Of a stretch of DNA of 64,000 bases, positions 26,701 to 39,100 are shown one piece after another (within the stretch, counting starts at the first letter, position 1; each line of letters opens with the position of its first letter). The notes under the pieces were generated by a model, which did not search any database, was not told the origin of the DNA, and saw nothing but the letters and a program-made list of their open reading frames with translations. A program made the translations under genes and the position numbers. The stretch covers positions 12,861,575 to 12,925,574 of the forward strand of contig JACDQD010000005.1 in the NCBI GenBank assembly GCA_019843655.1, given 5' to 3'. The stretch is from Lethocerus indicus. Lineage: Eukaryota > Arthropoda > Insecta > Hemiptera > Belostomatidae.

Positions 26701-27260
26701 CTTGGGGGATCTTCGATTTAATAAGTCGCCCCGATAAGCTTCTCGTTAATCTCTGTTTCATTGTTGAACATATTAGAAATACCAAACGGGAAAATTCCTC
26801 GTTCCTTTTTAAATTGCCACTAGAAAGAAACATGTTGCGTGAAATATTATTAGATTAAATTTATATAAATGGAAAAGGTTTGGGGGGTAACGAATAATCT
26901 AAGGGATATTCCGAAAATAGGTCAACGAATACCAATTGAAACGCTCAACGCGGGAAACCCCGGGTCAGTGAACAAGTATTTCTGACGGATATTTTAATAT
27001 GGTTTGGGGCGATACGGCCCACGTCCTGCAAAAATTCAGGCCCCTCGGCCTAAGCCGGGGGTATGTGAACTTGGCCATTGTCTGGCCCCGGCCCATCCCC
27101 CCAATAGGAATTCCCTTATTCCAGCTTATCAAGACTGGAACGTCGCTCCGGATATTACCGCCGTTATTGAGGAACATATCTTATCTTATATCAAAAATAA
27201 ATTTACGGCTTGAAGTTCAATCCTTGGAAGCACTTCTGACATTCATTCTCTGTTACTTTT
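20728..27260. other. Non-coding mosaic spacer
   Basis: No recognisable gene. GC-rich patches lie at about 20890-21450, 21800-22060, 23000-23560, 24230-24600 and 25680-26000. The patch at 21290-21370 has TATAAAAG (21330-21337), and a CCT-rich tract occurs at 23286-23310. Frames in these patches overlap on both strands and have no recognisable product. Confidence 0.65.
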
Positions 27261-27430
27261 GCTCAGCTGTCACCCAAACTATGGATTCTTAATTTAATTT
27301 AAAAACAAGGTGCTAATAATAATCGCGTGCCTACCGGCACGGTAACAGTTAATCACTTCCAATTAAAAGGCATGTTCGTTTTTGTGATTTCATGCGGTCA
27401 GCCTGAAATTTTAATTGAAAGAAGTGCTTA
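27261..27430 (+). repeat. Direct duplication, copy 1
   Basis: About 170 bp beginning GCTCAGCTGTCACCCA and ending with TGAAATTTTAATTGAAAGAAGTGCTTAA. The same blocks, in the same order and orientation, recur at 27564-27768 with substitutions throughout and a roughly 30-nt length difference. The divergence suggests an old duplication. No coding frame is shared between the copies. Confidence 0.85.
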
Positions 27431-27454
27431 AAGCATCCGTTATTCCTGCTATTT

Positions 27455-27502
27455 TGGTCTACTACTACACCGATTTTGCCCTCTCGCCATCTTCAGTAGC
27501 GT
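27455..27502 (-). mobile_element. Repeat family member C (fragment with decayed ribozyme-like motif)
   Basis: Read on the minus strand it begins CGCTACTGAAGATGGCGAG, identical to the 5' half of the ribozyme-like motif of this family. It then continues in a degenerate GGGCAAAATCGGTGTAG version of the 3' half. Only this inner part of an arm is recognisable. It sits between the two copies of the duplication at 27261-27430 and 27564-27768. Confidence 0.6.
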
Positions 27503-27563
27503 TTTATCTGGTCAATAAGCATGTTGATTCCCGGTGAGTAAGCTTGGCTTCACTTATACTATT

Positions 27564-27768
27564 GCTCAGCTGTCACCCAGCGCTAAAATACGGATTTTTA
27601 ATCTAATTCAAAAGCACGGCGTTAATACTAATCCCGCATTACAGTTGTGTTTCGCGTGTCTAGTATCACAAGCGCCGTAACAGTTTATTCTCTTTAAATT
27701 AAATGACTTGCTCGTTTTCCCGATTTCATTCGGTCCGCCCTGAAATTTTAATTGAAAAAAGTGCTTAA
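27564..27768 (+). repeat. Direct duplication, copy 2
   Basis: Second copy of the block at 27261-27430, starting at the same GCTCAGCTGTCACCCA. It carries extra sequence in the middle (about 27640-27670, including TTTCGCGTGTCT, a word also found in arms of the repeat family). The spacing between copies is about 303 bp. Either a local tandem duplication or paired ends of an old element. Confidence 0.85.
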
Positions 27769-29969
27769 ATTACCTGTTAGGGTGAACCCGGGTGACTAAT
27801 GTAGTGAAGTACAGACGCTTATTGGTTGCCACAGTAACTGCACTTTAAAAAACTGAATTTAATAAATCGAAATTAATTGTATGCGGGCACTATGACCCTC
27901 TCATCGACATTGATATGGAAAGAATTCAGTATTGTAGAATTTTTGGGAGGATTCCTGTATTATTGAAATAACTCACGTTACACGAGAGAATATAATCCAA
28001 TTTATTTGTGGTTTCTGCACTGAATTAAAATTCTCCAAAACATCACATGCGCTTCTCGGATTATTTCTTTCTTGCGATGATATTTTTAATATTTTATAAT
28101 ACTAAAACTGAATTGATTATAAGCCATACATTCATAATATGTATTTTCTTGTTGCATTTCACATCTACGGCAGACATTTTCCGGTATTTCATTGCTATTA
28201 GAAATATTCTAATCTCTGTGATTAGACAGAGCGTCCAAAAACTCCTTAGCTGGGATATACTAGAGGAAACCACTTCCCGTTTCGGAAGTTGTGGAAGCGA
28301 TAACGGAACAGTGCGTAGTAACTTCGGGGGGAAGCGCTCAAACAGATAAGGCGTTCCCCAAAACGCAGAACTTTTGAAGAAGACCCCCCTCCGCTCCACC
28401 AAGCGGAAACGTGGATGCGTGGACGCTTTTTAAACTTAATTATTTGTGTAAGGATCACACCAATGTTGCCTGCGTAGACGCATAGGTAGATAGTTGGATA
28501 GATAATATTTTCTTGTAATCTCTGATCTAGCTTCATACAAATTATCGTGCAAGGATGTACTACATTAGGACATTAATTTATAATTTAATGCAACCTTATA
28601 TATGATTTAAGGTTTGAGATTAACTGAAAACAAATGTATGATAAGAAAAACTGAATTTTCCTTAATCCTATTAGGGTTGGCAAATATCTAAAACTTAAAA
28701 TCGTAATTATCTTTCAACAGGTTAAATTTCTACGTAAATAAACTGAAAAAACAAACTTGGTCAATCCGATAGTACCGATAAATCGGTATCTTTCGTATAA
28801 GAATTATGAACTCGAATTATGAGCTCGAACTGTTCCTTCTGAAGATTAAATAGCAGAAATGAGGGGTCCACCTTTTATAGAAGTATTAATCGGCCTTTGT
28901 AACCCTCGGTTCAACGTTTCCTTTTCCGTTTAATTGAGCCATTATGCGAAACATTTGCAGTCTCTAATATTTGGAAACGTTCATTACCTCTTTTGCGTCT
29001 GGAGATCTGAGAGAAGGCCGAACGCTGGGTGAATATAATTTTACCCTCGCTTAGGATTGAATCAAGAGAGTTATCCGTTTACGTTTCGAACCGGCAAACA
29101 AACCGGGCAAAATTAACTCGAATGAAATGGAAATCTGATTACTCGCCCTATTTTGTTTCGGTTTGGCATTTGCCAGACTGGAAAATTTCATTATTTCCCA
29201 AATGACTGCACTCGATTCGCAAACATTTGTTCGGATCTAAAATGCTCCAATCTTGGCGGCCCCATCCGGGTCAGCTAATTTGGCTTTGATTTGAATAAAA
29301 TTATACCCGCTGGTGGGCCTTCATTTATATTTAGATAACGGGCACGTTTCGTTTAGATCTACACCTTTCAGAATGTTTTCTTCCGTCCAACGTTAATGGA
29401 AAATCTCGCCGGAAAGTGACTTTCGCTCTGTCGCTACATGCTCGGGACACGACCCAATGACCCAATCTTAATCGAATCCTAAAAGAAAATTTACCTAGAG
29501 TTTCCAATTTCACTAACAACAAATGAGAAATGTTCAGATTTCACAAGGCCTGACGGTAATTTGTCTAACGTATATTTCAGCACCATGGTCCAATTTATAA
29601 AAATACAATTGCAGATTCGACAACGTAAATGGTTTATTGTCAAAATTATTTATTGTATTCCGATGATTTCAGCAAAGATAATTTCCAATTTGTACGATTA
29701 CTCATTTCAGTAATCAATATGTAAAGGTGAAACATCCTTGATTCCGTTAATATCTTACACGTGACGATTTCAGAGAAACCAAATTTTTTCTTATTATACA
29801 ATTATTGCACTTATTAAATTGATTTTTATTCGTTATTTGATCGTGATACTTTTTTCAGAATATTATAGTAATTTTCGTTTTGAGAAGATTGTAACCTATT
29901 TCTTAATTTCACCATTTTAACTGCTGTAGCCGCAGATCTACTAGGTACTTACTGGCCAGATGAGAGGAA
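27769..29969. other. AT-rich spacer, nothing recognised
   Basis: AT-rich DNA with a mildly GC-rich segment around 28250-28420. Overlapping frames on both strands (about 100 codons each) have no recognisable domain and no splice context. I see no repeat or RNA gene. Confidence 0.6.
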
Positions 29970-29982
29970 GCTAGTGACATAA
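29970..29982 (+). repeat. 13-bp direct repeat, left (target-site duplication)
   Basis: GCTAGTGACATAA, repeated exactly at 30185-30197. The two copies abut the ends of family member D, as expected for duplicated target sequence. Confidence 0.75.
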
Positions 29983-30184
29983 TTTAGAATACCTGTTTTG
30001 TGCTCTGCGAGGGGTTGGAATACCGTATATTACTGACAGTACAAGTGGCAGTGACAGTCCAGTGATGATGCCCAAAAAACATCCAAAGTGCCAAAAGTGG
30101 CTAACACCGCTGCTGAAGAGCAGCCGAAAACGGTCTAGCAAAAGATCAAACTAGCGAGAGGAGATAGAAACCCACGAAATCTAC
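29983..30184 (+). mobile_element. Repeat family member D, short form with intact ends
   Basis: It begins TTTAGAATACCTGTTTTGTG immediately after the left 13-bp repeat. This is exactly the outer tail found at the right end (reverse complement) of the 861-bp member at 59647-60507. It continues with CTGCGAGGGGTTGGAATACCGTA and then jumps into core sequence shared with 50900-50980. It ends with a degraded ribozyme-like arm: CTGAAGA at 30113-30119, then GAAAACGGTCTAGC, then GCGAGAGGAGATAGAAACC and ACGAAATCTAC up to the right 13-bp repeat. Most of the left arm and the satellite are missing. At 202 bp it has no coding capacity and must have been mobilised in trans, if it moved in this form at all. 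Confidence 0.8.
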
Positions 30185-30197
30185 GCTAGTGACATAA
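30185..30197 (+). repeat. 13-bp direct repeat, right (target-site duplication)
   Basis: Exact copy of 29970-29982, starting directly after the terminal ACGAAATCTAC of family member D. Confidence 0.75.
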
Positions 30198-33100
30198 CTG
30201 CAGGTCAGGAATGCGACAAAACACCGCTATTTGACATAATTTTTTGTGCTTATTTTGCGATTTAGAGCCAGACATCCGTTTGACCTATGCAGCGGAGAGG
30301 GGTTGGTAAAGGGGGTGGGACTAACCCTAGTCGGACTGCCAAAACGGTGTGTCGGCAGTCAGAGGCAGGGGCGCCTGTCCCTGACAACCTGTGGGCCGCT
30401 GGCTCCCCTCGCACTCGGCGCTTCCTTTTCCAACCCCCGCCGGACCCAGAATTTGGCCGCCCGACACCACGACGCTCCGCCGGGAAAAAGAAAAAAAAAA
30501 CTGTGCCTCAAATGAGCCGGAAAAATCGACGCGAGGATTTATTTATTACTTAGAGGCGATTGCCAAATGGAAGGGAAAATGATATATACCCAGTTTGGAC
30601 ATCTGGGTAAACCCGTCAACCACTCGATGCATTATTTGAGGACGAGATGTCTCCGCAGCTCCTTTAAGGAACGAGGGAATCATATTATTCAAACCGAGAG
30701 AAATAAATAAACTCCAAAGATTTTATTATAAATGCATCTACAAATGGGTCATTTTATTTTATATTTGTATGGAAAATATTGATTGATAACTTTTTTTATA
30801 TTTGTTCAGATTGTTTCCACCAGATGTGTTTTTATTTATTTTTCACTGTATTTCTCTTTTCCTGGAAAGGGAGTTTTATTCACTCCAATATGTTTTACAC
30901 GTTTTATTGTAGTTAGAAAATAAATAAACTACTCTACTTAAACATTTTACGATAAAGCATATTGTCCGTTGAATTTTTCGAAAGCCTGAGAAACCTGTTA
31001 CGCGAGAAACCTGTCAAACTAAACTTGTTACGCGCTTGTTTGGAATTTTCCCTACTTTTTTAAAATACACTCTATATGCAAGCTTCCTGGGAAATTGAAT
31101 TAACACATTTTGATAATTGTATATATATAAAAACACACACATATTAGATGTTAACTAGGTTGCTCCTGTGCAACGTAACAATTTTTCAATTTAATATGAT
31201 TATAGTCAACGATTGTCGAAATTCTCTGCATATGAACCGCAAAATAACGATAGTATTTATTTCTACTCTTCAATCTAATGAAATCCATTATTAACCATAT
31301 TTCGCAGTACGTTCGTATCAAGTCGTCATAGCTATCTCTATAGTGATGATTATGTAATGAATGGCAGAAAAAAAACCTGGAATATACGTTATATCTCATA
31401 GAGCCAACGACTTCTATCAGCCCTTTATAATGATTCCTTGTATAAATCCTTCATCCCTGTCTGTACGGGTTTTATTTTTGCCCGGGTTGAGAAGCAAAAA
31501 CATACCAAGGTAGGGCAAAAACCCGCACTGTAATATGACGTTTTCTCTTGGAAAAAAAAGGAACGTATTAATCGGATTAAAATGGCCAATGCCCGCCGTG
31601 ATGAGGCCCTACCTATCTCTCCGCTGCCCGCAGCCGAGGGATTAAACACAGCCGAAAGATAGCTTGGCCCACCGGCGTCAATAAGGCGATTTTTTCCCTC
31701 CTCCCGGGATCCGTACAGATCCGTCGGTCAAACACAGGGTAATGTGCAATAGTCTACCGATTTTGTATCTGACTCGCGTGCCAGAACACGCCACAACCTC
31801 AACTCCTAATTCTGAGCCTCGTCAATGATAAAGTCCCTTCCTCTAAGCTGAAAGCAGACATGAATGTGCATGCGAATAAATGTCTGTCCAGGCTTAGTGT
31901 ATACGACCCGGTTAATACGTTCCCTAATCACAAAAAGTGAAAAGTACCATCTTAAAGGAACGTAGACTGAAAAACTCAATTCTCACTTCTAAACGTAAAT
32001 AAAAGTATGAATGCTTTTTATTAAATCTACCCTATACCATACTTTCTCTATAGTCTCACGGAAAATAATAAAAATATGTACCCCAAGTATACAGCTCCAA
32101 CCAGAATTATTTTAACGGAATCCCTAACCAAAATGCATGCGCTCCTCACAAACCTCATCTTCCTCGCCTGAAACGTCCTTGTTGAACGTCATGTTGGAAC
32201 GCATAAAGGGAACATAGTAAATTATGAGGTAGCACAAAATGCATGCCTGTATTTTAATCTCCACTTTTAATAGATTATATTTTTTTTAGAAATATTGTCG
32301 CTTTTAGGGCGCTTAGCCTGTGGCTTCCCAACTGCGCATGACAACGTAATCCGTTTACCTTACTGTTTTGGAACGGCCTTTTTACAGTCTCTTTAATCCT
32401 TTCCGACTTAATAGCCAGTCAGGTTTACATGAAACATTTACCATTATAAATGTTTTGAAGTTCCACATTAAGCTGTTGTTTAGGCGGAAAATTGCACTTA
32501 TCTTGGAAGAAAAGTTTATCATTTTAACGGATTTAAACAAAGAAGGTATTATTTCGTTTTGCAATTCGTCTCAAGTAGTTGCAATTTCGTTTTCACAGGA
32601 CGCTTATACTATCATGTATAACATTTGGTTTTGGCACCAGAACGGAAGGATACTCGATACACTAATTTGGGAACCTTAGAAGGTATATCCATCGTATGAT
32701 GAGCTAAATAGCAAAATGCCTCCATTTCAATCTAGCTAAATCCTATTCGTTACATTTTAATTTATCACCTGTTAGATACTGTGAAATACTTCATGTGAGT
32801 TATCTAACAATTTCATCTAACTACACAAATTCGAAGCAAGTATGTATATTTTCATATGGAGATGCATAATTTGTTCGTGTAGTTATTATGATGCTCTGCG
32901 AAACGCTTATCAGAATTGTATCGATATTGCAGTCTCTGCCTCCATTATTGTAATTGAATATGATATCTCATTTAGTGCGCCCGTTCATCGTAATATATGA
33001 AACGCTCCCGCAAAAAACCCGAGATGATAATTTAGAGAAAATATACTGTATAATGCTCTGTTATGATTACCTGGAAAATTACTTTATGGAAAATGAAATA

Positions 33101-36100
33101 TACTGTACCGGTTTCTCGCAGTCGGCAGAAGTAGACCTTTATTAACGATCAGTTTCACTGGTACGCTATTTACCAACTCTGGCTCTCGATAGAGCGTCCC
33201 ATCCGCAATATTACCTCTCTATTAACCGGCGGGAAACGGTTTACCCGTCCTTGGCCTGTTAACACGGCTGATTTTAACCGGCAAATAATGGCTAACAACT
33301 ACTGGCCATCTCGGAAAGCCGCAAACGGTAATGTGCCGGGTCAAACAAGCAGGCCCATCTTGGTCCGATTATAAACCAGAATTATAACCTCTCCAATTGT
33401 CAGTAAACACAATCAGTTTACGGTTACCGAGCAGTAAGAAAGCTAGATTTGTTTTGAGGTTAAAATTCCTTCGGTTGTGCATATTTCTTAGGACGCTCGT
33501 CGAAAAATGAATAAATACGTATTAGAAAATATTCGGGTTAATCTAAGCCTACTCCTCAAATAAATGCGAATCCGGCAGCAGACATTAATATTCGCCGTTT
33601 CTACGATCGCCTTTTCGAGTGAATCCGAAAGCCGCTCTTAATGCGGTTCGGAGCCGTCATTAAATTAGGGGGAAAATTAAATGTTCCATAATGCAATTTT
33701 GCGGGGGGTCGGTCGGCGGGCATAATCCCGAGAAGACTTAAATCCAGCCCCGGTATTATTTATTTGTGTCCGCCCGAGGGCGGGGGGTGGCAGTGACGCC
33801 AATTGGACGAGAGAGGGGAACGGAAAGAGACAGAGGGGAGAGACTTTATCTTGTTAAACCGGCGCAGCACTTGTTAAGCTCTAACTAGGTTGGTGGGGGG
33901 GGAGGCTTGGGGTAGGGCGAGGAGAAGTACGCCCCTTCTAAAAAGTTCAATTGTGTCAATGAGTGGACTTTGCCGGGCCCTGCCTCCGCCCCTGGCCCGC
34001 TCCCGTCCCCGGGACGCGCCCCGCTTCCTAAATCCCTTAACGTCCGGATATCCTGGAGACGTCTACCAGCCCTTTGTTGTTTTTCCCCATTATCTACCGG
34101 CTTGAGCCCCCCACTTATCTAATTTTTCCCCAATGCGAGTAAATACATTTGGCAAAATTGTTCTGCGAAATTATCACTCAAAGAACAATCTTCTTCTCCT
34201 CAGATATCATTTAAAATATCTTATGCTATCATATAAATGTACATACGTTTATTACTTATAAACGTTCCGTCTATTAAAGGAATAATAAAAAAATATTCGA
34301 ACATATAATCGAAATAATCAAACCTTCAACAAATAATCGAATTTTGAATTTATACTAATTTAAGCTCCAATAAAGCTCTAACAAGACATCGGTCTTTCTT
34401 GCAAGAAGTTGAGAATCTCGTTGAATTCCCTATTCTTTCAGCCGCCTTCTGTGGTCACAAATATCTGCCGGCGTTGCCAACGAAATTAAAGTTTGAAAAA
34501 TAATATAGGCTTTGATGTTTTCTCAGAATAAGGGATATCACCGCGAAACTATATTTTCAAAAACTGAATAGGGTTAGAGAGAATAAAAAGTGGTGAGAAT
34601 GGAGAGTACTGAAAAAATGGAACGCCGGTCAAAGCGCTCAAATTCTCAATAGAATGTCTAATGTATGGAGGAGTACAAAAAAAATGGTCTCTGATTCCAT
34701 TTTGAGGCCGTGGCTTAGTCCTTTGAAATGAATTTTGGGCCCTCTTTCGGAGGTGTCGATCAAAAACTCAATTATTGAAGGCATCTCCATGCTCCTCTGA
34801 CACCTCTAACCGGTAGGCGATCGCCAAATACGACCTTGGATTGCAATGCAAATATTTCTAATTATTTTTTCTTAAAGCTCACCATACTTAAAAAGAGTTT
34901 CGTAATCGAAAAATCGGAATGAAGGTTCTGTATTGCACCCACTTTGAAAATTGCTTCACTGTTGTGTAAAGGTAGTTTGAGCTAGTATAACTATTAATAG
35001 CTCTAAATTATGTATTAATATTATGCCAACATATATCGAACACCTTTGAACGATGACTATTTAGCGTTTTTGTAAAAAACTCTTCTTGTTCCTTTCGTGT
35101 TAGAATGAGTTTATTATTAAACAATTTATTGTTTCTTCTTAATTAATACGATTTGTCCACTTCGATATGCTCTCTTCTAAATTGCTTCGATTTCGTATTC
35201 ACCGGCCAAATTTGGAAGTCCAGCTAAGTCCCTACTTCTGGTCTCCGTTGACAGTGGCCGGATTGTCTACTTTAGTCGGTGTTATAGGGCGTTAATTTGG
35301 ATGGAGGTCGGGCCGAACGCCGGGGCTGGCCGGGGAGGTCAGGTCCCCGTTAGTTCTGTGCGGATTAGCGCGGGACCTCAAAACAGTGCCGGGGATGTGG
35401 CGTCTCCCTAATTAACCTAAAAGCTCCTTCGCGTCCCTTTCCAACTTTACCCTAGTTGTTCGTAGCATTGTCCCGGCCCCCACGTCTCCACTACTAAGTT
35501 GCATAAAAGGCCCTTAAAAAATACGAGGTCCCTCCTAATTCATTCCTAACCTCTGCAATAATCCGACATAACAACCTTCAGCCCGACTTTTGCTCTTATT
35601 ATTAGTGTAAAAAGTATAATAGCAAGTAATGCAAGGAAACTGGGGGTGTACATTAAGGTAAAATTGCTGAGGGGTGCATTCCTGGAATTGTATCAAAATG
35701 GCATTACGATAAAAACGAATCCCATCGAGGTTTAAATTATAAGAGGACTGCAATATTCATAGAATGTCACAAATTTAATTCTTTCCTGAAATTATATTGA
35801 AGCCCTGATACTCACATCAGAAGCTCCGCTGGAATCCGCCACAAAAAATCAGGGAATATAAATGTAAATGACTTATATTACGAATATTACTTATATCTCA
35901 GAAGAATATTAAGATAAAATAACGCTATAAAGTAATGACAAGATTTTATGATCATATCTTTTAGGAGCGCTTGTATGTTTTATATTTTATTATCGGTCTA
36001 ATTACAGTCGGCATTTTTCTTCTGTACATGGCAGTGGTTCTTCCATTTTAGTTCTTGTTATTAAATATAAATCGTTTACAGAGAAGGAAAACATCCATAC

Positions 36101-39100
36101 TCACTTTGTCAGCCCTTAATTCCTGGACCCTTAATTGGAAAAACCAATTATTGATACTGAGATTGAGTAATCTCGTAAGCTGTCCTTTCATTTGACTCTT
36201 GTAAATAGTAGCGTACAGATGATGGCTAAAATAGCCGGGGGACACAGTTTAGCACACGATTGCTGAATCTCCCTAACCGTCGAAGCGCTCCTGTCAGTAC
36301 CTTGAAATATCATTTACATTCATGTGGTCAGTTTATACTGCGTCATTGTTCGCATATTGTATTATCCTACGACATCGAACAAGAGAAACGGAAATTGTGT
36401 CATATTGGAGATATCGGTGTCGTATTCGAATAATATGCGGTGTCGAATAAAGAAACGTATAATTCTGAAATATTGCCCCCTAACTCTGTCGCTGAGAGGC
36501 GGGTGACAGCTCGTTATCGGGTCGTCACGTGGTGGACACGTGTCTGATTGCGGTGGGCTCAATAACCGAAGACCTGTCTCAGCATTTGATCCTGAATGGA
36601 AATCGAAAGCGCAGGATACAATTATAATTCGAATTTTAATTAGAACCGGCGGTAGTATTCAGAATTATCCGCTCCGTAAAATTCATCGATATTAATAAAA
36701 ATTAAAGGGGTTGATCCGGACCTAGCTGCTAGACCTTCCACTCTTAGGTTAGCATTACCTTTCTTATGTTGCGAATATACACTACAAGTCAGTGAATTAT
36801 AAATAAATAATTGGCGTTATATGATATTAAGGTATAGGTAAATTACTTACTATAATTATTAATTAGTGATTAACCTAATTAAGTAACACCTTAATTAGGA
36901 TTTCTATTATATCTCATTAGTGGAAATTGAGATAAAATAAATTCAATGATCGGTCACAAGCCGAATTTTGGCATATTCGGATTAGTTCTTTTAATTAAGT
37001 ACCTAGCGGAAAAATCCAATTACTTACTGTTAATTTTCATGTTAAAAAATTCATGAATTTAATAGTTTTTATTCTTCGAGAGATCTGAAAATAAAAGTTT
37101 TGAAATTTAAAGGTTTCAAATAATGAATTTGTTTACTATATCCAACATTACTTGTCTTTTATTTGTATGAAATATGTTTTATAGGGTATTTTAATATCGT
37201 TTCATCCCGGTCTTGTTCAAGACAGCGTTTTTAAAACTAATCCGCAAGACTTATATTTAATATGAAAACACGGTGTTCTTGATACTAACCAACGATACAA
37301 AACATACCCAAAACATTCCAAGCCATTTATTCGAAACCCGATGAAGGAATAAAGGTATCCATTCTATGGGCCATTGAAGAATTCAATGAATGAACCAACA
37401 GATTAATCAATTTTAGGGATGAGAATGCGTAAAAATATTGAAAAAGTTAATTTTTTCGACTGTGTAAAAGTATTAAATGCTTATAATCCGATGTAAAGAA
37501 ATACTCGGAGCCTATTTATACCTTATTAGAATGCATATTTAAAATGGGGAGCAATTCACGAGAAGGCGAGGGTTAATGTGCAAAGTTTCCCTTCTAATAT
37601 TAAAGCGGGGTCGAAGTTTTAGAAGAAGTCTGCCTTAATTCGCCTCCAGTCTCTACTTTGAATCGAAATCTGCATTTTTAATGAAGTATGATAAAATGAA
37701 GTGAGCCGGACAAGTATTTCTTTTGTTCGGAGATTCAACGGGTAATGAACGCCAGCCTAGCAAGGAATTGTCGCTAGGGAAAACGTTTTTCCCCACCGGC
37801 CAGAAGTTCCAATTATGGAGTCTTACATTTAATGTTATTCGACGACGAGCGCATCCCGGATCATACTATAGCGCCTGCAATTAACTTTAATAGCATGTTA
37901 TTGCTCTTTTTATAATGCCATTCGGAAGGAAAAAACCATTAAGAGGAAGGATTTATCATAGAATATAAATAGAATAAATCGAATGCAATTGATTTGCACG
38001 TAGTAATATTTTATAGGCTCATTATGCGTTCCTTGCACAACATGCAATGCAGACCGTGTTATAGAATCATTTATTTGTTTCTTTTATATTTAGTGGAAAT
38101 TGTAACCCTTTTAATTATTCTCAATAGTGTCAGTACAATTTTTATCGAGGTTATCAGCTATAATCGAGCTATAATTCCGGACGTAGAGAGAGAAATGTGG
38201 TTTATTATTACTCACAAACCAATCATAAACAAATACCATAAACAGTTATTTTCAATGGTTATTTGAGTTTGATGGGATAATTTTAATGAATTTTTTTAGT
38301 ATACAGTGTTCTCCCTTCTAATGGAACATATCTATTAATTCGTTTATCGGCAGAGTTCAAGATGTGGGCAGGACCCAAAAGTATTGTATTTAAACTCTAT
38401 ATTCGTGAATCTAACTTCGGTGGAATCACTCAGTGTATACCTGCGAACTTGAAACAAACAAGCAATATTATTCAAGCAATATTTTAATTAGAAATTAATA
38501 AAACTTTCTTGAATGCTTATGGAAAGTTCCTCCTGGAAAGTCGTTTTCTCCTGCATTTTGCCTTCTATGATCTAGGAAATTGTCTAGTGTCAAAACTGTT
38601 CATTGGTAAAGGATCCTAGATTAATCTGAGGGCGGTAAGAGCGACTGGTGTTGTTTGAGCTTGTATTGCTCTTGAAATATTGACGCTGCCGCCCACCGGG
38701 CCCCGGCGTTGTTCTTTGAACAAGGGATGATGTATGGGCGGCGGCTCGCATTCAATAACCGGGATGGAGCTCCTCCTGGGGCTGTTTGGAAACAGATAAA
38801 TGATCCGGGAAGGGGCCACCTCGCTGCCGGCAAAACAGGGCAACATCTGCCCCCCCGACCTTGGCCCTCGTCCTTTTAACCAATTTACCTACTTCATGTT
38901 AACTGGAGGTCACTCCTCAAATTTTAAAATTGGATCCGTGTTATTTGGGTAACAGTGTCACGTAGTCATTATAAAGTAAAGATTATTCCAGCCGCGACTT
39001 TGATACGCAGTTGGTATGTAACTGAAGCCAGACATATATGTAATATGAAGAAGAAATAACTTTTCCCAAATATTTTGATACACTGAACTATAAAATGAAT

